DNA of 64,000 nt, taken from Manduca sexta. Lineage: Eukaryota > Arthropoda > Insecta > Lepidoptera > Sphingidae. Below, one piece after another: positions 52,501-61,500 of the stretch; positions within the stretch are counted from its first letter, which is position 1; every line of letters begins with the position of its first letter. The notes under the pieces are model-generated. The model was given only the letters and a program-made list of their open reading frames with translations, was not told where the DNA came from and searched no databases. The stretch lies in NCBI RefSeq assembly GCF_014839805.1, contig NC_051123.1, positions 664,727 to 728,726 of the forward strand. The letters are read 5' to 3'. The translations under genes were made by a program, and so were the position numbers.

Positions 52501-55500
52501 TTGGATACCATTTGACTCTGGTGCTTGATGGTGAGTTAAGGCAGTTTTATTTTTAATACCTTTATAGAAAATTTGTATTTCAGTAAGTCAATTGTTTAGT
52601 ATGTATTATGTTTTGACATTTGTTCACATTTAGGTAATGAAAAAATTAAGGTATTCTATTGGCAAAAGGTTGCGAAAAACATACTTGGGCATTTTTTGGA
52701 GTGATGATAATTGCGATTGAAGAAACAATTCTCAAAAGAAAGAATTAACTTAGTTGTATTTGGCTACACCGTTTTTTTTTTATTCCTTGGAATGACGAAA
52801 CGAGCTTGCCGCTCGCCTGAAGGTAAGCGATACGATCGTCCATAAACAGTAGAAACACTATCCAACACCATGAATTACAAAGTATTGTTTGGAATATAAA
52901 CCCCTAATACGGAATACCACTGCGCTCGCTATCTTGAGTCATAAGATGTTAAGTCTCATTATGTCCAGTAGTTAAACTGGCTACAATGTAATGTTTTAAA
53001 TACTAGTGAGACTGAGAAGTTCAATTCATTCTACTTCACGAATCATTTGCCTAGCTAAACATAGCATATCATGTCCGTCCCCAGGAGCGTGTCGCGAGCA
53101 CCAGATCACGCGCGTGGTGCGCGGACACGTGCCGCGCGCGGTGAAGGCGCGCCGCCACGGCCGCGAGCTGTCCTACATCCTGCCGCACTACGCCGTGCAT
53201 CTGTTCCCGCCGCTCTTCCACGCTATAGAGAAGGAGATCGCCGAGAAGACCAACAGGCTTGGTGAGTTCTAGAAGGAGCTTGACTTGTTCCAGGAGCTAC
53301 TTTAAGATATGGGCCATCGGTCTTGCTGTATACGAGCTCTAGATAAGAAGAGATTTACTGAGTTAGTAAACAGTGTACTGGTTAGAATATGTTATTTTGG
53401 AACAATCTAGAATGTAAAATTTAAGTAGACAGTAAAATCTCTTAGCTGCTTACTTAAGTTCATTAAAAATCCTGCAAAAAATAGTTACCTATTGTTCTAA
53501 TACCATCTAATATCGCTTTCGTCTCACCAATTTTGCATGTAAATTATCTTGATCCAAAGGCATCACAAGCTACGGAGTATCAATGACAACTCTCGAAGAA
53601 GTGTTCCTGAGTTTGGAGGGCGAGAACGCCGAGGAAACAGAAGCAGTGGAAGGAGTGTCGTCGGTGAAGTTAGTGCGAGCGAGGGCGCTATCCAGGAGCC
53701 TCTCGCTGCAGAGCAAGACATTGAGCTATCAGGTAGGCTTATAAATCTGATTCTTTTGAAATGATTGTTGATTTGAATGATTTCTTGCAATACCATTTTG
53801 GGTTGTTTCTTTCTATATCATATAGAATAATAATTTTCTAAATGCATACAAGAAACCCGAAAGAGATAATATAAAATCATCAAATACAAAACCTAACTAT
53901 GATTTTTTTTAAATAGGTACTTTAAGCAACTTACTCGCGCTTTATTCTCTTAAAAGGGTAGATACAGTCAAAACTAGTGGAGAACATGATTTCAGTCATG
54001 CGTGACACGAGGAAAATCATGTTCTTACTGTTTGATAGTTAAAGCATAATTTTTATTCCACTTTTAGGAACTAAATGACAAGGACCTACAGAAGACACCG
54101 GCATCTTTGCCCACACCTCCCGCGTCACACGCCTTGCATTCCACCACACATGGGGTAGAACATGTCAAGGTACCAAAGTACTAATATTATATATAGGTCA
54201 TAAAAACATAACACCTGTCTGTCTGTGTGAGGTTTGATTAAGTTGTCCGAAGCCATTTCTGTCTTCTTTACTTTTTTTCAGAGACTATTTTAGTCCACTA
54301 CTATTAGACTCTAGACTCTAGACTAGAGTTCAATCTGATTACATAATATGTTGATTATCACGCATTGAATTCATCCTAATCTAAATTATTCTGTTCTTTC
54401 TGTTAACTTTGATGATTTAAATCAACTACCGTCCATGTGCGGAATCTTATGAAATGTTGACGTAATGAGTTATTGCAGTTATTTTGGCGATATTATGTTA
54501 TAAAGGTAACGTCAGGCACCGAGATTGCGAAATATTCTTTTTACGTCGATACAATGTGGACTGAAGAAACTAGAAAATTTGGTTAACCAAAATCTCGTAT
54601 CTTAAGCATTCAAATTCTGCTAAGCTCGGTACTCCCTTCATCTCGTGCGATTTCTTATGGTTTAGTGGAAGTACCTAAAAGAGTCCAGATAGCCATATCT
54701 TCTCTGCTTTTATGGAAGCAGGCTTGGATGGACCAACATACACATTTGCTTATCTAATCTAAATTTACAGAATATAAATAGTGACGGATGGACTCAAATA
54801 AATTATTATTTCATTCAAATTCAAAAGAGTTCATTTGTGATTGTCCCAGGTAACACCAGAAGCGCCAGTATCAGTAGAGGCATTAGGAGAAGTGGTGAAG
54901 ACGGAGCCGTCCTGCTGGCGAACTTTCTGCGCGCTCGTGTACATCCGCACAGTGCGCATGATCCGGGACCCTTACAAACTCTACGTCATGATATTCTTGC
55001 CTATCAGTAAGTTGTTTTATATACATACACGGGAAAATATCCCACTGCGCCTGATGATGAGTGGAGTAAAGTCCATGTAGAATATCGAATGACGAGAGAT
55101 GGTTATTCGACGGATGACGAAATTATGCCGGTGTGTTGGAGCTGAATATACACAGGCTGATCCCGGAACGCGACACACTTACGCGGGCCACTATGGCGGG
55201 GTTTAACACCTTGTGTACGGTGATCGCTATCCAGGCGGATATGAAATATATCCTACCACCAGCAAATAGTTTATAGCAGTATAACAATGTCCTAAGTGAA
55301 CTCAGACACTTAACCGTTCTTCTGAATATATACTACTACTATTTTAACCACTAATCAGCAGTGTGCAATCATTCTTTTTATGAGAAGAACATTGTAGTCA
55401 TATCGCAAAATGGCAAAGGCTCCTAAGTGACATGACAAGCTTTCTAATTTAGTTTTTGGCAGTGATATAACAATTGTTAAACGACGAGCTAAATTCTAAT

Positions 55501-58500
55501 CTCGTTCCGCAATATTTATTATTAAACTAGCAAACTCTGGAAATAATTAAAACAAACAAATAACTTCTTACAGTATCCTGCGCCCTCGGCCTCTACATGA
55601 AGTCACGGCAGATCGTGTTCTTCCGAATGCAACCACTCAAACTTGACCCCAACGCGTACTTCAACCGAACACCCATCGCCCTCTACAGCGAACAAAACAA
55701 TATGAAAGACTTAACAGACCTTCGAGAATCGTTGGAACTTCTCGGAGCTCATCCTATAGTGGATTTCGATGGAAACTTCTCGAATCTTCTGGATATGGAG
55801 AACTTCGGAGCGTTCAGTTTGAAAGAGAGCTTGTTGCCGTACGGAAAGATCATGGCCTACTACAACACGACCTATACACATAGTCTGCCTATTATAATCA
55901 ATTTGTTAGATAATAGTATTTATAGGTAAGTAATATATTTATTTATTTAGAACTTCATATACAAATATATACAGGCGGAATTAATACCATAGGCATTCTC
56001 TATCAGTTCACCTTAGGGTGGTGCAGAAATAATCATGGTAGGTGCATAAAAGTATGGTAGTAACATACGTCTTTAATTTTAATAATATATTTTCTTTTAG
56101 ATTCATTTTATGGATTGAAACTAATTGGATTCTTTTCATTACTAAGAATATCAACAAAATTAAAAATCTATTTGAACAAATAACAGATTCTGAAATTCAA
56201 TTGACTATTTATCGAACTATTTACAAATGATACCATTAAACGACACCAGAATCTGGGTTTGGGTTTTTTAAATATTACAATCTACACAAGACTGACCCGC
56301 AATCTCCAAATGTCCCAGGGTACTAATGTCAGCGTCGGGCATGCTGGAGAACTTCAAGCCGATCGAGGTGCTGTCGCATCCGTTCCAGCAGACGGAACAG
56401 CAGGAGGAGTTCAACGTGGGCAACGTCATCTGCGCAATCTTCGTCGGCATGATCTTCGCGCTGGTGCCGGTCACGCTTGCCGTTGATATTGTTTATGATA
56501 GAGAGGTATGAAGTCTTGTAGCACTCATACCAAAGACTAGACAAAGTAATATTTTATAATAAAACGTGTACCGTCTTGACGCCTCAAGAAAAATGTGAAA
56601 AGAAATGTTATTCTTGCTTTATTTATACATGTTTCCTAAACAGACATGAAGCGTCCCACAGGAGTATTTGTTATAATAATTACTGAAATAGTCTTATGCC
56701 TATAAGTCAAACTACCAAGTTATTCAATAATAAAACCATAGTTTAGTCATTAGAAATGCATTCACTTTAAATGACTACCAACCCGCATTAGGCCAGCGTG
56801 GTGGACTAAGGCCTATTCCCTCTCAGTAGTAGAGGAGGCCCGTGCCCAACAGTGGGACAGTATTATAATACAAGGCTGATATTATTATTTAAATTATAAA
56901 TGACTAAAATGTGGTATAATTCTCGATGTTCAGAGCGACGTCTCCAACGGAAATAAAACGACATATCGCGTGTTATATCTTTCAGATAAAAGCGAAGAAT
57001 CAACTGCGCGTGAACGGTCTATCGATGAGCATGTACTTCCTCACCTACTTCACAATCCTGATTTTCATCATGATCATCACCAGCGCTGGAGTGCTCGTTT
57101 TGGTGAGTGGATATCGCATTAATCATAAAAACTGAAGAGTTTGTTTGAACTTACGAATCTCAGGAACTACAAAATCAATTATGAATTTATTTTTAGTAAT
57201 ACGAAGCTACATTACTGAATGCTATAGGTTACTTTAATCCCGAAAAATAATTATCCCAGAAAAACTTTTTCACGCGGGCGGAGCCGAAAGCACAAGCTAG
57301 CATAATATAATGACGTGTTTCTTGTTTTCTCAGACATCTCTGGTATTCTTCTTTTCGATTTACACCTTTGTCATATTTTATTACTTGAATATAATGTTTT
57401 TAAATGATAAAGTCATCAAATATTTTAGTAGTTGCTCTTTCCAAATGTTTATTTACCTTACTATCAAATTAGAAAAGAAGCTTACATAATATCATGACTA
57501 AAACTGAGTGAATTACCTCCCCAGGTAATCCTAAACGACATCCCGAGCCTGACAAACGGTTCGGCCATCACGATGCTCTCCGGCCTTCTCCTACTCTACA
57601 GCCCGTCCGCCATCTTGTTTAACACCTGTCTCTCGTACATATTCGACAAGATGGACTCCGCGCAAAGCATCATGCCGAACATCACTACTTGGGTCGGAGT
57701 CATACCATTTATATTGGTCGCTGTTCTTGACACTTTTAAATGGGGTAAGTTGCTATTGCTATTGCTAACTACTTTAGTATGTATTTTTTTTTTATTGCTG
57801 TGTATGACGAGACGAGCTTGCTGTTCGCCTGGTGGTGAGCGATACGACCGCCCATAAACAGTAGAAACATCACCTAACACCTTGAATTACAAAGTATTGT
57901 TTGGTATTCCACTGCGCTCGCCATCCTGAGACATGAGATGTTAAGTCGTATTATGTTCAGTAGTTACACTGGCTACAATGTCCTTCAAACCGAAACACAA
58001 CAGTGACTCCACACTGCTGCTTGGTGACATAAATGAGCAGTGGTACCTACCCAGACGGCTCTCATAAATTTTGAGAGACCCACCACCAGCAATATTGAGG
58101 TTATTAAAGTTATTTTAGGATGGTTTAACAGATGTTTTGATGTTGAATTGTAGTTTGCTTCTGTCTGTATATGTGTCAGTGCGCATGCGAGATTGAAACT
58201 AAAGACCGTGATAAAATAATTCCAGTTAAGAGAGTTGATCTCCTGTCTCTAGCTAGGACCAAAACGTCAGCATTAGAAAGGAGGGAACTCAAATGTTATA
58301 TCTCGGTACATGGCTAGTAAACTAAAAAAAACACTATGATTTATATTAAATGGACAACAGAACACAGTTTATATGAAGGAAAGGAACAAATAGGTTACTC
58401 TGTTAAGAATTATGCTGAAGATAAATCTTCCTTACAGGTAGCGACATAGCATTCTACCTACACATGGTGTTCAGCTTCCTGGACGTCATGTATATACCAT

Positions 58501-61500
58501 ATGCCATCATATACTACGTGGATAGGTACGTATGTTTACATCGTCTTCTCTTACCTCATCAACACACACACACATCATGCATTTATCCCCGAAGGGGTAT
58601 GCAGAAGCGCAACCAGGGCACCCAAGGGTACATTTTCGTCAAGTGTGTTCCGTCCCATGATGTGATAGAGAACGCGCCTATCGCCATATCGGGCACAAAT
58701 TCCAGATTTCAGGCTGATACTGAGCAGAAAAACCCAAATATCAGTTTGTCCGACCAGAGATTCGAACCCAGGACCTCAGAGTGGAGCCGTACCGCGCATG
58801 CAGTACAACTCTGCTACAGAGGCTTTTACCTCATCAAACCTGTAGTAATTTATCATCTTTCGCTTGAGGAACCTAGAGCCGCGTTTCCGTTATCTATTGT
58901 ACTTGCATGCAGGTATGACGACACACTTGTGTGTAAGTTGCTTCCATAGAGGTTTGCGAAATAGAGACACGCCTGAAATTAAAAACAGAAAAATATTCAC
59001 CCTCACTTCAACTAATAACATTGTCTGATATCTAGGGTGTATTTAACCTGCAACCTGCGCGGGCTGTGCACCACGCCGTCCCTCGGGAGCTACTTCACGG
59101 CGGAGGTGTGGGTGTTGATATGTGCCACGTTGCTCCACGTGCCGCTCTGTGGCGCCGCGCTGAAGGCTGCTGACAGGCTGAAGTCGGGAGCTGATCTGTG
59201 CCAGGTATATACATTTTTAGCTCATAATTTTAAACATTATATAAATACAGACAATCACGAAATGTTCATTGCTTTCTTAAGTTTACGCGAATGTTAAACA
59301 TTTAAATTAAACTATTTTACGAATTTTATCGCGGTTTTAATATTTTACTTTTCTCCCGACGTTTTGAAGACTTTGCAGCCTTCATGGTCACGGGGGAGAC
59401 TGAGGTGTTGTTCATCCGCAAAGTAACTCTGACTTTGCGGATGAACAACACCTCAGTTCGTAAAATAGTTTAATTTAAATGTTCACTGTTATCATTCAGA
59501 GAAGACATTCCACCAGTTTCAAGTTCAGTATCAAACAACATGTCATACACATTCTTTATTTTTGTATAAATGAATGACGAGCTAAACTAGTCGCTCGTTC
59601 TATAAGGTTTAAGGTCACAACTGCCCATAAGTAGTATCTCATCTCACTCATCAGTGGCGAGGCTATGTAACCATATAACCCGATTCCTACTGGCTTTCCT
59701 TTGAGGTTTATTTACGTTGGTCTGAGTTTTTGATTTCTGTTAAATTGACCGCAATGTGTTAACTAAGGCAATTTTTATTTACTTTGAATTACCTTTTGAA
59801 AAAATTCCTTCGCCACTTTAACTCATCAGAACTTAAAGTAACAAAGGTCCTCGTGGCCCTAGTATCTACAACCACTCATGTTTAAACGTTATGTAATTCT
59901 TTCTGCAGCGCGGTCGCAAGCCCTCGGAGCCAGGTCTAGACCCCGAGGTGGGGATGTGTGGAGAGGGGGCGGCGGGGGAGGACGAGGACGTGCGCCGCGA
60001 GAGGAGACGCGTGGCGAGTCTGCTGCAGCAGCCCGCGCACAACATGCCGCCGCTTGTTGTGCATGTTAGTACTCAATTAGTTTTTATCTATATTGGTCCA
60101 TTTGCATAGGTACAGATGGATTTCAGTCTAAGGCACTGTACAACAACTTCTACGACTTGCTATTTTATTGTCAGCATACACGAAGTAATCAACCGGGTAG
60201 CGCCTCTCCGGCCTTATGATGGCAAGACAATGGTCGAAATTTTCTGTATATTTTTTAATGATTTCCGTGAAGACTCTATAAATCTAAAGGGACTTTTTAC
60301 CGCGCGAACTAGAAATTGCTAATTCAGATCTTAATACATTTGCAATAAGTACAAAATGAGCAAAATAAAACAAAATCATTTTCCACCCTTTCCGAGAAGA
60401 ACAAAGACACCATTACAACCAAATTTTGTACATTATTATTGACAACAATAAACTGCTATTTCAAATTCTAGAACTTCATATACTCGTGAAATGCGAGCAA
60501 TATAAACCAAAATTAAAAACTGCTAAATCATTCTAGAACTTTTTCAAGAATAACAAAGAGAGCCACATAAGAAAACGGTTGATGCAATTGTTTGCAGAAC
60601 CTCCGCAAGGAGTACAAGGTGCGCGGCACGGGCGGCGACGGCGGCGGCTGCGTGTCGCGCGCGCCTGCGCACCGCGCGCGCCGCGCCGGCCTCGCGCGCC
60701 TCAGCCTCGCCGTCGAGGGCGGCGAGGTCTTCGGCCTGCTCGGGCACAACGGCGCCGGCAAAACCACCACCATGAAGATCATCACCGCTGAGGAGCGGCC
60801 TACTTGCGGCACGGTGAGATTCACTAACTGACAACGTCGAATTTGGCGCAACATGTCTGGATATCCGTATTCCCTTCTTCTTCTTCTCCTCCACTTAGCT
60901 TACTTTTGGAAAAATCGTAGTCTAAATATCTAGCTGGTTAGTAAATACAAATTTTTCTTAAAAAGGTTTTAAAACTACAATGATCAGTCAAATACATCCA
61001 CCATAAACATATGGAACGGATGTTTAAGGCCTGAGGGCCTTAGGTAATTAATCACCCAAACAATGATCAAGATCTGAACCCCATACATTGTTCTCCAGGT
61101 GATGCTGGGCAGTCAGAACATCAGGGAGTCGCAGGCGTCCGCGTTCCGCATGCTGGGCTACTGCCCGCAGCACGACGCGCTTTGGAAGAACGTCACCATC
61201 CGCGAGCACATCGAGTGCTACGCCGCCATCCGGGGCGTTAGCAAGACTGATACGCCCAGGTTAGACGCCTTCAGAACTCTTTTAATATAGGAGTCTCTAT
61301 GTACTAGGTATTGGGGCATTTATAAGTGACCATTGCCAAATAAATCATGCGTTAGATTAATAGCAAAGCACACCGATGGAAGAGTTGGAGTTATTGCATA
61401 ATCGATTTTGGAACTTGGAGAGGCATTACTATTTTCACTTCCAAAATCATGACCCCCTTTTAATTTGTTATTGAACTCTACTTTCATAATTTGAACTCTA

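Noticed and set aside
53071..53265. Alternative plus-frame ORF rich in Arg, Ala and Pro
   Set aside because: It is another frame of ABCA exon 17; only the adopted frame joins the neighbours and gives the [11 protein letters not shown] segment.
58464..58949. 161-codon ORF running past ABCA exon 25
   Set aside because: Beyond the donor at 58526 it reads through a reverse SINE copy. The conserved protein resumes at 59036.
60528..60894. Two minus-strand ORFs of 108 and 116 codons
   Set aside because: They are antisense shadows of the GC-rich NBD2 Walker A exon.
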